Shown in pieces: positions 32,599 through 41,545 of a stretch of 64,000 nt of DNA. The notes beneath the pieces are model-generated. The model made no database searches and was not told where the DNA came from. It was given only the letters and a program-made list of their open reading frames with translations. Source of the DNA: BRHc4a sp049323755 (GTDB lineage: Bacteria; Bacillota; Desulfotomaculia; Desulfotomaculales; Desulfocucumaceae); contig JBMOPE010000006.1 in NCBI GenBank assembly GCA_049323755.1, positions 248,001 to 312,000 of the forward strand, read 5' to 3'. The stretch's first letter is position 1, and each line of letters begins with the position of its first letter. The position numbers and the translations under genes are program-made.

Positions 32599-32647
32599 TA
32601 TAATGATATCACTGATATCATTATAACATAGAGTACCTATTTGTCAA
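32599..32647 (-). promoter_or_regulatory. Sigma-A promoter with 27-bp palindromic operator
   Basis: Minus strand TTGACA (32647-32642), 16-bp spacer, TATAAT (32625-32620). A perfect palindrome TAATGATATCA-C-TGATATCATTA (extending to 32599-32625) overlaps the -10 and the probable transcription start, so a bound repressor would block initiation. Confidence 0.85.
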
Positions 32648-32658
32648 TAATGCCTATA

Positions 32659-34071
32659 TCAGCGTTGCCATTGCGAAGAAGCATATAACCACAGGGCCGC
32701 AGCTTTGTCTTTTGACCTGACAAATAAAATATCTAACAGTCTTTTAATCTCTGTATGATCATCAGGGTCTTTACCAGTCCTGGCAGCATCACCATAGGGC
32801 ATAGTTTGGCTCACAGGAATCATTTCCCCCCTTTCTCGTGTGGATTCTTCAGTTCTTCTTACTAATTCGGAAGCATGTATAATTGCCATGGATGTTTTTA
32901 TGTTTGCCTGTATTTGTTTTGGGTTCAGACTACCATTCCAAAGTCTAAATTCTACTGTGTTTTTAGATGTACCAGGATTGGCATTTAGAAAATTAAGCCC
33001 CTGGTATCGATTACCGGCATGTCTTCTTATTTCAGTTTCATCGGTCTGCCGGTCCCTTAAAAACATTGCTGGGAGAGTAGAGGCTATGGGACCTGCATAT
33101 GTTCTACCCCTGAACTGGCCATTACTTTGTCCTCCTGAGGCCATACGATAAAGCACATCTTCATAACCTCCCCATATTTTCATTAAACGGTTCCAACGAA
33201 AAGATCGAGCATCCAAAGGATCCGCACATATGTGTATATGACCACCACATTTTGAATTAATTCTTCCCCCATACCTTTTTATTACCTCGCATACCTTCTC
33301 CAATTGCTTCCACGTTTCCGGGCAATCCTTTAATACAGGTGATATAACCTCGCCGCCTCGATAACCTATAGATACAGAACTATCTGTTTCTACCGTCCAT
33401 TTCCCCGGCTGCCGCTGCGAATGATAACTATGGATTTGACCATCTCCAAGGCCCAAGCCATGCAATGAATGCGCTATTTTATGTAAGTTTCCACTTACAA
33501 ACTCAATTTCAATGCCAAAGGTGTTTTCGCTTCCAGCCAATACATTTTCATATTCATACTGAACGGCGTTTCCTGATTTTACAGCTTTATGGAGCCTGTT
33601 AAAGGCCTCGTCATTACGGGTAAGCATGATGTCATCACCATATTTCTTTTGCCATGCTTCTAAACGTGTACGTCTTTGCCGGCGCTCTTTTTCAGCCTCC
33701 CGTGCCCGTGCGTTGTTTATCCGGGGGGTATCTGGCGATATGTTATTTACAGTTACTGTTTCCTCTGTCTCAGGGCCGGTGGAACCAGTATGGACAAGTT
33801 CGACAGCCTGAACATGAATACAGGTGCCGTTAATCTGATAATCCGGACAGGAACACCCTCCATTTTCAACCGTGTGTATATTACCTGTATTGGTCGATAC
33901 GTAATTTCGAGATTCTGAAATATCCACCTGCAGGACTGCCCCGTTATCAGAAACTACCTCGAACGGACCTGACGTCAAGGTGGCAGCATCCAAAGCCTCC
34001 CTGGATGAAGACCGATTTTGGGCTGCCAGGCGGCGCAATCTTGAAATAAGGTCTTCTCGCAGGACAGGCAT
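32659..34071 (-). CDS. Amidoligase-domain protein with N-terminal SWIM zinc finger
   Basis: A 470-residue protein. The SWIM zinc site is C-S-C-x8-C-x-H (Cys73, Cys75, Cys84, His86). The C-terminal half is an amidoligase (COOH-NH2 ligase) domain with T-F-G-I-E-I-E-F (184-191), G-G-E-V-I-S-P-V (239-246), G-G-H-I-H-I (276-281) and V-E-F-R-L-W-N-G-S-L-N-P. Amidoligases join carboxyl and amino groups using ATP, and phage and plasmid members are predicted to modify peptides or make small amides. The small acidic protein encoded immediately upstream, sharing one base, is a candidate target. Confidence 0.88.
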   Translation of the reverse strand: MPVLREDLISRLRRLAAQNRSSSREALDAATLTSGPFEVVSDNGAVLQVDISESRNYVSTNTGNIHTVENGGCSCPDYQINGTCIHVQAVELVHTGSTGPETEETVTVNNISPDTPRINNARAREAEKERRQRRTRLEAWQKKYGDDIMLTRNDEAFNRLHKAVKSGNAVQYEYENVLAGSENTFGIEIEFVSGNLHKIAHSLHGLGLGDGQIHSYHSQRQPGKWTVETDSSVSIGYRGGEVISPVLKDCPETWKQLEKVCEVIKRYGGRINSKCGGHIHICADPLDARSFRWNRLMKIWGGYEDVLYRMASGGQSNGQFRGRTYAGPIASTLPAMFLRDRQTDETEIRRHAGNRYQGLNFLNANPGTSKNTVEFRLWNGSLNPKQIQANIKTSMAIIHASELVRRTEESTRERGEMIPVSQTMPYGDAARTGKDPDDHTEIKRLLDILFVRSKDKAAALWLYASSQWQR

Positions 34072-34304
34072 TAATCCACCTCCCGGCCTCTCCGGTACTC
34101 AGCCAGAAGTTGATTAATCTCCGAACGCTGTCGCTGGATTTCCTCAGAATCCAAGCTCTCCAATGACGTCTCCCACTCTCTTAAAGCCTCGGCAAGCTCA
34201 TCATCAGAAAGATCAAGTATTTCTTCTGACAGATTAATTATTTCTTCCCCGGCTGCCATTCTACCAATAGTAACCGCTGCACGCCTGGTTCTTGATTTTG
34301 GCAT
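34071..34304 (-). CDS. Small acidic protein coupled to the amidoligase
   Basis: A 77-residue protein with a basic N-terminal tail (M-P-K-S-R-T-R-R-A-A) followed by strongly acidic helices (S-E-E-I-L-D-L-S-D-D-E-L-A-E-A-L). Its last base is the first of the amidoligase gene, so the two are translated together. Family not recognised. Glu/Asp richness and coupling make it a possible substrate or adaptor for the ligase. This is an inference, and no conserved acceptor residue can be named. ATG at 34302-34304 is 8 nt after AGGGTGAG. Confidence 0.6.
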   Translation of the reverse strand: MPKSRTRRAAVTIGRMAAGEEIINLSEEILDLSDDELAEALREWETSLESLDSEEIQRQRSEINQLLAEYRRGREVD

Positions 34305-34336
34305 ATGAATCACTCACCCTCTTGATGAAAAGTTTT

Positions 34337-34371
34337 ATGAAAAAGAAAAGACCAGTAAAATTAACGGTCTT
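34337..34371 (-). terminator. Terminator after the topB-79-residue gene pair
   Basis: Minus strand AAGACC / GGTCTT stem followed by TTCTTTTTC. It begins inside the last codons of the 79-residue gene and separates the topB transcript from the amidoligase genes. Confidence 0.6.
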
Positions 34372-34600
34372 TAAACAATCTACGTACCCAATTTAGGGGA
34401 TTGAATTTTGTTTTATTAATTCCATGAATCATTCCTGATTTTGGATCAATCACCATACGTCTTCGTTTTTCCTGAGATTTCTTAATTCTTTCCTGAATAT
34501 AAGGCGGCAAGCTTGACCGAATCTCGTTTCCCGGAGCCCTTTTAGGTGAACTGTTCACCGCCTTATTATCGGTTCCGGAAGAAAGGTTATTATTGCCCAT
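34361..34600 (-). CDS. Hypothetical basic protein downstream of topB
   Basis: A 79-residue protein with a polar N-terminal third (N-N-N-L-S-S-G-T-D-N-K) and a basic remainder (R-I-K-K-S-Q-E-K-R-R-R-M) that ends in an amphipathic W-V-R-R-L-F-K. Family not recognised; possibly nucleic-acid binding given its charge. It lies 15 bp behind topB on the same strand and so is probably cotranscribed. Confidence 0.55.
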   Translation of the reverse strand: MGNNNLSSGTDNKAVNSSPKRAPGNEIRSSLPPYIQERIKKSQEKRRRMVIDPKSGMIHGINKTKFNPLNWVRRLFKDR

Positions 34601-34615
34601 ATAATCACCGATCCT

Positions 34616-36697
34616 TTAGTTAGTTTTAAAAAAATTTATTGTTTTCTCCAAAATACCATCCAGAATACCTTCCGTTCTTTCAACTCTTGGGGTTCTTTCT
34701 TTACTACGAAAGATACTCCTGACAGCCCCACTCACTGCAGCTGCAGCTTTAGACTCATTGCTGGACATCTTTGTTGTAATCTTCGGAGAGCCTATTGCAG
34801 ATGTTTTATCTATCATTAATGACTCCTGGGACTGTTTTAAAGTAGGTTTTTCAATGACATTATCCTCCTGCAACTGGTGTTTACCGATTATCTTTTCCGT
34901 TTTTGACTTGTCACTGTTCTGAAGCTGGAGTTCTCCTTTAACAGTAACCACGATGTCCATGGTAAGTTTTATAATCCCTTTTATCCAGTCTTCAGCCTTA
35001 GATTCACCTTGCTCGATTTTTAATAGATCTGATTCCCATTCCGCTGTAGTTTCAACATTCTTTAATACATCCGGTACGAGATCTATCAGGGTTTCACCCT
35101 TAGGCGCAGGAACCAGAGATTTATTAACACGTTGGACGTAACCGACCTTTATAAGCCTTTCAATTATGGCTGCCCGAGTAGCAGGTGTACCAATTCCCCC
35201 GGACCTTTTCAGTGTTTCCGATAGTTCTTTATCATCAACAAGACGTCCAGCATTCTCCATTACTGACAGCAGTGTGGCATCATTATACCTGGCCGGGGGC
35301 CTTGTTTCCTTCTTTAATAACTCTGTATCAACCACCGCTACCGCCTCTCCCTCTCTGAGGACAGGCAATCCAGCCTCATTAACTTCCTCCTCCCCGTCAT
35401 CAACTAATTTATAAACCAATCGCCAACCAGGGTTTATAATAGTACTGCCTTTGGAAAAAAAACATACTCCAGCATTAGTTGTGACTTCCATTACCCGGTA
35501 AATGGCCGGTTGTAGAAAAATGGACAGGTACCTTCGGCATATCAAATCATAAATCTTTGATTGCTCTGGAAGTAGTCGGCCTGACAAATGAATTTCTGTT
35601 GGAATAATAGCATGGTGATCGGTTATTTTGCTGTCATCAATATACCTCTTCCCGGGTTTAGAATATGATTCCGGGAAGGAACAAAAAGAAATAGCCGCAA
35701 GGGCTGCAGCAATCCGTTTATCCAGTGTATTTACCATTGATTCCGAAAGGTGGCGGCTGACAGTTCGAGGGTATGTAATGAGTTTTCTTTCATAAAGTGA
35801 TTGGGCTATGTCAAGAGCCCGAGCTGCTGTCATGCCGAATAGCCTATTGGCTTCTTTTTGCAAATCGTTAAGGTTAAATAGCATTGGTGGCTGCTCAGTT
35901 TTTTCATTATAGGACACCCTTGCAATAATCCCATCTTTTTTAACTTTTTCGGAATACATCTTTGCCGTAACCTCATCCTTAAACCGAACAATGCTGCCGT
36001 CCTGCATTCCCATGCCCGTATATCTTTCTCCATTTATAGTCTTAAAAGCAGCTGCTACTTGCCAATACCTCTCCGGAACGAAGTCTCTAATTTCCCGTTC
36101 TCTCTGAACGATAAGGGCAAGGGTAGGTGTCTGCACCCGTCCAATTGAAAGTAGTTCCCCATGTTTTAGGGTAAATGCCCTGGTGGCATTGATACCTATT
36201 AGCCAGTCGCTTTTTGCCCGGGCCTCTGCAGCAAAATAAAGATTATCGTACTGAGACCCTGGTTTAATATTTTGTAATGCTTTTTCGATGGCGGCAGGTG
36301 TAGTTTCTGAAAGCCACAGTCGCTTAATAGGCAGTTTTGATTTTGAAGCCCTATAAATCCATCGAAAAATAAGCTCCCCCTCTCGACCAGCATCACAGGC
36401 GTTTACCACTGTTGATATATCATCTCTTTTTAAAAGCTTCTTTAGAATGGAAAACTGTTTTTTTTCTGTTATGGAGAGCTTAAAAGAACTGGGAATTATA
36501 GGGAGAGTATTAAAACTCCATTTCTCAAATTCAGGTTGATATGCGTGGGGTTCCGCCAGAGTAACTATATGGCCAAAAGCCCATGAAACAACATAATTGC
36601 CGTTTTCAAGGTATCCGTCTTTCTTTCCGAATGTACCGAGGACATGAGCAATTTCCCTGGCAACAGATGGCTTTTCGGCAATAATTAATGTTTTCAT
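34616..36697 (-). CDS. topB: DNA topoisomerase III
   Basis: A 693-residue type IA topoisomerase. The Toprim start M-K-T-L-I-I-A-E-K-P-S-V-A is typical of TopB, the catalytic Tyr is in L-I-T-Y-P-R-T near residue 310, and V-V-N-A-C-D-A-G-R-E-G-E-L is the metal-binding D-x-D-like acidic region (about residues 90-105). The C-terminal 90 residues are a Ser/Lys-rich tail without zinc fingers. Plasmid- and ICE-borne TopB helps resolve replication and transfer intermediates. A palindromic operator identical in core to that of the initiator gene lies 46-61 bp upstream, suggesting coordinated control. Confidence 0.96.
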   Translation of the reverse strand: MKTLIIAEKPSVAREIAHVLGTFGKKDGYLENGNYVVSWAFGHIVTLAEPHAYQPEFEKWSFNTLPIIPSSFKLSITEKKQFSILKKLLKRDDISTVVNACDAGREGELIFRWIYRASKSKLPIKRLWLSETTPAAIEKALQNIKPGSQYDNLYFAAEARAKSDWLIGINATRAFTLKHGELLSIGRVQTPTLALIVQREREIRDFVPERYWQVAAAFKTINGERYTGMGMQDGSIVRFKDEVTAKMYSEKVKKDGIIARVSYNEKTEQPPMLFNLNDLQKEANRLFGMTAARALDIAQSLYERKLITYPRTVSRHLSESMVNTLDKRIAAALAAISFCSFPESYSKPGKRYIDDSKITDHHAIIPTEIHLSGRLLPEQSKIYDLICRRYLSIFLQPAIYRVMEVTTNAGVCFFSKGSTIINPGWRLVYKLVDDGEEEVNEAGLPVLREGEAVAVVDTELLKKETRPPARYNDATLLSVMENAGRLVDDKELSETLKRSGGIGTPATRAAIIERLIKVGYVQRVNKSLVPAPKGETLIDLVPDVLKNVETTAEWESDLLKIEQGESKAEDWIKGIIKLTMDIVVTVKGELQLQNSDKSKTEKIIGKHQLQEDNVIEKPTLKQSQESLMIDKTSAIGSPKITTKMSSNESKAAAAVSGAVRSIFRSKERTPRVERTEGILDGILEKTINFFKTN

Positions 36698-36740
36698 ATA
36701 CTACTAATTAACCCCTTTCACACCGCCTATAAAAATGAAA

Positions 36741-36760
36741 AAGTTTACGCACGTAAACCT
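36741..36760. promoter_or_regulatory. Second copy of the GTTTACG-CA-CGTAAAC operator, upstream of topB
   Basis: AAGTTTACGCACGTAAACCT. The 16-bp core (36743-36758) is identical to the operator before the initiator gene. The surrounding 228-bp gap also holds G+C-rich dyads of the GGTCCCG type near 36783-36820. Confidence 0.85.
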
Positions 36761-36925
36761 TTTCTTGAATAATTATTTGGACGGTCCCGAGTGGGAGGTC
36801 CCGTGACCTGTCCGGCTGTATTTTTCTAATATAAAAAACACTCGGACCTTAGAGCCGGGACTGCTCAAAATGGACCTCTCATGCCAGGAGATCTTGACAA
36901 TAAAATTTTTAAAACAAAAATTCTT

Positions 36926-38782
36926 TTATAATCTCTCTGCTTCTATTAGAATCCTTCTACGGTTTGCTTTTCCAATGCGTTCTACAGGGCTTATCCAACC
37001 ATCAGCCTCAAGTGAAGGAAGCAAAACATCCAGTTTCGATCTTCTTACTCCCAATTCCCTGGCAATTGTCGCTATTGGCGGAAGAAAAACATCACCATCC
37101 TCTTCCTCCATCACATCAACAACAAGTTGTTGAATATAGCGTTTTAATCTCTCTTCAAGATTGTTTCCGTTGGGTGCTTCTTCTGTGGGCTCAATAGCTA
37201 TGTCGGGATCAAGATTTATATCCATATCGTCATCTATATAATCTTCAGTATCCTGGCTTGTCGTTGTAGTCCCCATAAAACCAGGCAATTCAGCTGGCTG
37301 GACCTTTTGATCCTTCCAGTATTTTTTAAGTTTTTCAATGGTGGTGTCAAATTGTTCATCAGATACTCCAACACCCGGCGACTGAAAGCGTATAAGACCA
37401 AATTCACCTTCAATGGCGGCAAGCCCGTCACCCTTACCGGTAAGTGTTACCCTTGGATCATCATCCAGTATTGTCATATAGTCGTGGCTTTTGGCAAGCC
37501 TGAAACAAATCCTGCTTGGCAAGTTAGCCTTAACAACTCCAGTAATTACATCCACCGAAGGCCTCTGAGTTGCCACAATCATATGAATTCCACATGCACG
37601 AGCCAGCTGGGCAAGACGTTGTATCAACGGCTCAACATTTTGCTTTCCGGCTACAATCATTAAATCAGCCAACTCATCTATGACACAAGCTATATAAGGC
37701 AAGTTCTTACCTGTTTTTTTGCGGTACCCGGAAATATTTCTTACACCGGCTGCTGTAAACAGTGTATATCTGTAATCCATTTCAGAAACCAACTTTTTCA
37801 AATAAAAAACAGCTTCCTTCGGTTCCTGTACTACTTTGACAACGTGCGGGAAATCACTGTACTGGCTCAGTTCGACACGTTTTGGGTCAATTAAAAGAAG
37901 TCTTAACCTGTCTGGGCCTAAAAACATAATCCAGGTTATTAAAACTGCGTTTATCCACCAGGACTTCCCTGCCCCAGTAGCTCCAGCCACTAAAAGATGG
38001 GCAATGCGGGTCAAATCCGTTAGCACCGGTTCACCAACTTCATTTACCCCTACAGGCACAGGAAGGCCGCCCGAACGTAGCAGCCTTTTGAATTGCTCCG
38101 TGACCAGTACTTGTATTAAAACAACCGGATTCTTCTTCCGATGAGTTACAATTATTGCAGCAGTGTTTGCTGACGGCCCTGCCTGTATCTGAAGACTGGG
38201 AGCACCAATAGCGGCCTGAATATCCCTGGTTGCATTTTCAATCCTTGAAAGCCTCAGGCCGCTTGGCAAGGAGATCACTATCCTTGCTGCAGCCGGCCCA
38301 TCCACCACCTCTTTTACAACAACCCTCTGGCCTGGATGAGTCAGCCCGACATGTTCAAGAGCTGCAGGGATCTGCCGCCCATAGCCCTGGCCACTCCGGT
38401 CGCACTCTGTTTTTGGCGGGGCAGGCAATAGCCTAAGTATCCCCTCTGTTACATTTGAGGAACTACTCTTAGGAGATTCTTTTTGGATCCTGTCAATTAT
38501 CCCAAGCCATATAAGCCGATGTTTACGAATCAAAATCCAACCAATAACGTAAATAGTGGGGATTCCTAATCCATATTTAAAACCGGCCAAAACCCACTCA
38601 CGAGGTAAGTAGTTAAAGAACTGTTGAATGTTTTTATCAAAAAGCCAGGCTCCGCAAAAGACCCCAATTATTGCCGACATAATCAACCCATTTTGAAGAA
38701 TTTCTTTAGACGTTAATTCATCCGTTTTATTCAATTTTCTTTGTGAAGAATCGATTGCCGAAGAACGACTGTTTTTTGTCAT
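36926..38782 (-). CDS. FtsK/SpoIIIE-family DNA translocase (TcpA-like coupling protein)
   Basis: A 618-residue ATPase with two N-terminal membrane segments (about residues 30-90), a motor domain with Walker A G-A-T-G-A-G-K-S near 270 and Walker B I-A-C-V-I-D-E-L-A-D-L, the R-P-S-V-D-V-I-T-G segment, and a C-terminal winged helix (I-A-R-E-L-G-V-R-R-S-K-L-D). In Gram-positive conjugative elements such proteins couple DNA to the transfer channel. The neighbours (VirB4-, VirB6- and VirB2-like) support that role over chromosome segregation. Its start overlaps the small membrane protein upstream by 4 bp. Confidence 0.92.
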   Translation of the reverse strand: MTKNSRSSAIDSSQRKLNKTDELTSKEILQNGLIMSAIIGVFCGAWLFDKNIQQFFNYLPREWVLAGFKYGLGIPTIYVIGWILIRKHRLIWLGIIDRIQKESPKSSSSNVTEGILRLLPAPPKTECDRSGQGYGRQIPAALEHVGLTHPGQRVVVKEVVDGPAAARIVISLPSGLRLSRIENATRDIQAAIGAPSLQIQAGPSANTAAIIVTHRKKNPVVLIQVLVTEQFKRLLRSGGLPVPVGVNEVGEPVLTDLTRIAHLLVAGATGAGKSWWINAVLITWIMFLGPDRLRLLLIDPKRVELSQYSDFPHVVKVVQEPKEAVFYLKKLVSEMDYRYTLFTAAGVRNISGYRKKTGKNLPYIACVIDELADLMIVAGKQNVEPLIQRLAQLARACGIHMIVATQRPSVDVITGVVKANLPSRICFRLAKSHDYMTILDDDPRVTLTGKGDGLAAIEGEFGLIRFQSPGVGVSDEQFDTTIEKLKKYWKDQKVQPAELPGFMGTTTTSQDTEDYIDDDMDINLDPDIAIEPTEEAPNGNNLEERLKRYIQQLVVDVMEEEDGDVFLPPIATIARELGVRRSKLDVLLPSLEADGWISPVERIGKANRRRILIEAERL

Positions 38783-39048
38783 TTTTTCACCGCCCCGGAA
38801 ATTCCATGAAGAAAACTAAAAAATCCGTCTGTACCACGTTCCGTCCCGGACATTATAATTGGCCAGAAGCGGTGGGCAGTTCTTGTCAACCATCCAATTA
38901 CGTCTCCTGGATGAGTTACGGCACCAATAATGCCAAAAATTATAAAGCCGGTCACTACCATTCTAAGAACTTTTCTATGTATGAACCTTTGTGTTGCATA
39001 GATAATTAGAATAAGCAAACCAATGGTAACTGCTGTTTTTTCCGGCAT
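38779..39048 (-). CDS. Small membrane protein of the transfer region
   Basis: An 89-residue protein with two hydrophobic segments (V-T-I-G-L-L-I-L-I-I-Y-A and V-V-T-G-F-I-I-F-G-I-I-G-A-V). No family recognised. It overlaps the FtsK-like gene by 4 bp and follows the lytic transglycosylase gene after 6 bp, so it is part of the transfer operon. Confidence 0.65.
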   Translation of the reverse strand: MPEKTAVTIGLLILIIYATQRFIHRKVLRMVVTGFIIFGIIGAVTHPGDVIGWLTRTAHRFWPIIMSGTERGTDGFFSFLHGISGAVKK

Positions 39049-39054
39049 GGTCTA

Positions 39055-39726
39055 TTATCCTCCCTCCGCTACCTGTTTTAGTTGATTATAAAAATACGAA
39101 ACTCCACGCCACCACTCGGCATGTCCCGCATAACCCCATCCGGGGTTGGATCTTCTTCCAGAGCTATCAAATCCATTAACCCACTGGATTACACTTGTTC
39201 CCTCCGGACATCCCCGGGACAATCTTGCCACCGTTGCGGCAGCCCATTGCGCCGACAAACTAAAGCCACCGGACCAATACTCCCAGGAACCAAAAACATT
39301 CCACGGATTTTTTTCAACAGCCCGCCAGTTGCCTCTTTTAGGAACAAAAGATTGTTCCTGTCCGGTAATCGCAAGAAGCAATAGGGGGTCCACATTCCAC
39401 TTTTGACCAGCTGCCTCAATAGCAGCCAGGTGCTCGCTATCAGCCAAAGCACTGTTACGACTATTTAGCCAGGCTATAAGGAAAGGATATGCAGACGATC
39501 GAGACTGATACTGGATTTCTGCCGGTACAAAGAGTGGAACAGGACCTTCCGGGAGGCCCCCAGGACCTCCCCCACCAGGGGCAGGCAATACGCCGGGAGC
39601 AAACAAGGCCGGCATAAACGTCCCTAACATCAGCAGCGGACTGGATACACACAATAAAAAAAAGACTGTTATCAGTACCAGTCCTTTGCCATGACTCTTC
39701 TTCTGTTCGACCACTATCTCAGACAT
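39055..39726 (-). CDS. Membrane-anchored lytic transglycosylase-like protein
   Basis: A 223-residue protein with one N-terminal membrane anchor (L-V-L-I-T-V-F-F-L-L-C-V), a Pro/Gly-rich linker and a lysozyme-like domain (L-L-L-L-A-I-T-G-Q-E-Q-S-F with likely catalytic Glu, then N-P-W-N-V-F-G). In conjugation systems such enzymes open the cell wall for the channel. The gene overlaps the VirB4-like gene by 8 bp, consistent with that role. Confidence 0.8.
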   Translation of the reverse strand: MSEIVVEQKKSHGKGLVLITVFFLLCVSSPLLMLGTFMPALFAPGVLPAPGGGGPGGLPEGPVPLFVPAEIQYQSRSSAYPFLIAWLNSRNSALADSEHLAAIEAAGQKWNVDPLLLLAITGQEQSFVPKRGNWRAVEKNPWNVFGSWEYWSGGFSLSAQWAAATVARLSRGCPEGTSVIQWVNGFDSSGRRSNPGWGYAGHAEWWRGVSYFYNQLKQVAEGG

Positions 39727-41530
39727 CTGTTTTTAACCCCCTTGTTTTATATAATGCAAGCTCTTCAGGGGGAAGATAGACTTTACATTTATCCCAACCT
39801 TTTTCAGTGCGGATTAAGAATTGTTTTGTTTGATACATAGTTTTAAGCATATCGATTATTTCTTTTGGTATTTCAGCGTTCTTCTCCACTGCTTTGATTT
39901 CTGAATTCTCAAGCCAGAAGAACACCTTGTACTTTGAATTGGCCCATATTCCGGTTCCACCCTCACCGCCGGTTTTGTTCACCCAGAAGACGTGTGGTTT
40001 GTTTGTTGCTACAACAATAAGTCCGTTCATATGCCTGATCATTGTTGCGAACTGGTTGATATAAATAGACATTTCCGGATCCAGAAGAATCCTTTGGGCC
40101 TCATCAAAGAATACGGCAGTGTATCTTTTTCCCAAGCGCTTTTCTTTTCTTAAAACATCACGCACAAAGCTCATTGTCATAGACATTTTTGCTGCGCCTA
40201 CCTGACCATCCACGCCTTCAATACTTGTTCCCACTTGAAACACCACTAAGTTGCAACCGGGAGGAATGGTAATTTTCTCGCTGTACTCAAATAATTGTTG
40301 CTTTGAGCCGGTAAAATAGATATCAAGTTTTTCGGAAAGGGATACAGCACCTTGTGCTCCTTTCTTTGCATCCTCGGCTAAACAGTTCCACCAATCCTTG
40401 ATGTTAAATGGTTGTTCTTCAAACTCCCAAGTCTCAGGCTTCCTTAAATCAATTTTATACTTTTTATATAACTGCATAAGAGCCCTGTCTGCAGCATTAC
40501 GCTCTTCTGGAATTATCCCGTTAGCAAGGATTGAAACAGTGGTCAGTAAAGTGTCTGAAACGGATAACAATCGGGTATTATCTTCTTCCGGAATTCCTAT
40601 TTTATCCGGGATAGTCAAAGGGTCAATATATTTCCCTGTCCCTAAAGTGTGGTCAATATATAGGCCGCCGGTCTTTTCGCATTTTTCTTTATACTCTCCA
40701 TTCATATCAAAGACAATTACCAAAAAACCTTCTAACCTTAAGCTCTCAATGAAGGCCTTTTGGAATGTTGACTTCCCTTCTCCACCGGCACCTACCACAA
40801 CAATATTTTTATTTTCCTCACCAATTTTCAAATTCAAATGGTTTGCAGATCGGGTGCTAACACTATGTCCGACATATGCACCCTGGCCATCACTAATTGA
40901 CCCGGCAAGGAATGGGTACAAAGCCGCTAATGCGGATGCTTGCACAATTCGTCCCGGATGTGACTTTTTATATTTTTCGTTTGCCCTGCCCAGGACGAAT
41001 ACTTCCCTGAAAGCCTCTTGCTGTTCGTGAGTTAACAGGGAAACCTTTATACCAACATCCTTTAAGTTACTGGTAATACGGCGGCAGACAGTATCAAGAG
41101 ATCCAGGATCACCTATAGACCGGACAATCACGTATTTCCAAATGTCAATAATGTCAGCTCCACCGTATAAATTAGCGCTTTTTAACTTTTCCATTGCCTC
41201 CAGGGCGTTTACTTCAGTAGGGTCAGGTGTCTGTTCACTTTTTATCTTCTGGTATAACCGGTTATATTTCCAATTTGTTTTTAAGCCCCACTCCATGATC
41301 GCCTTCCTATAACAGCCGTGAACCTCGACCACAACATTAGGGGGCAATCCTGGAAATTTCATATTGTGAAGTGCTTCTAAAAAGCCTGGCTCAACAGGAT
41401 CTTTTGGCCAATCGACAATCAATAGTACCCTGGTATATACTTTGTCTCCTACAATTGTGTGTTGGGGGTGTTTTTTTATTGAGTCAGCAACTGCCGCCAT
41501 ATACGAACCATAACTATACCCTGAATTCAA
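39719..41530 (-). CDS. VirB4/ConE-like conjugation ATPase
   Basis: A 603-residue ATPase of the VirB4/TraE group. Walker A is G-A-G-G-E-G-K-S-T near residue 252, Walker B is A-V-F-F-D-E-A-Q-R-I-L, and an arginine-finger-like region follows. The N-terminal part is the VirB4-type domain. TTG is the start, since AGGAGG is 8 nt upstream. It energises the type IV secretion channel. The VirB11-like ATPase nearest to it is in the Tad operon rather than here. Confidence 0.9.
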   Translation of the reverse strand: MNSGYSYGSYMAAVADSIKKHPQHTIVGDKVYTRVLLIVDWPKDPVEPGFLEALHNMKFPGLPPNVVVEVHGCYRKAIMEWGLKTNWKYNRLYQKIKSEQTPDPTEVNALEAMEKLKSANLYGGADIIDIWKYVIVRSIGDPGSLDTVCRRITSNLKDVGIKVSLLTHEQQEAFREVFVLGRANEKYKKSHPGRIVQASALAALYPFLAGSISDGQGAYVGHSVSTRSANHLNLKIGEENKNIVVVGAGGEGKSTFQKAFIESLRLEGFLVIVFDMNGEYKEKCEKTGGLYIDHTLGTGKYIDPLTIPDKIGIPEEDNTRLLSVSDTLLTTVSILANGIIPEERNAADRALMQLYKKYKIDLRKPETWEFEEQPFNIKDWWNCLAEDAKKGAQGAVSLSEKLDIYFTGSKQQLFEYSEKITIPPGCNLVVFQVGTSIEGVDGQVGAAKMSMTMSFVRDVLRKEKRLGKRYTAVFFDEAQRILLDPEMSIYINQFATMIRHMNGLIVVATNKPHVFWVNKTGGEGGTGIWANSKYKVFFWLENSEIKAVEKNAEIPKEIIDMLKTMYQTKQFLIRTEKGWDKCKVYLPPEELALYKTRGLKTDV

Positions 41531-41545
41531 AATAATTACCTCCTC

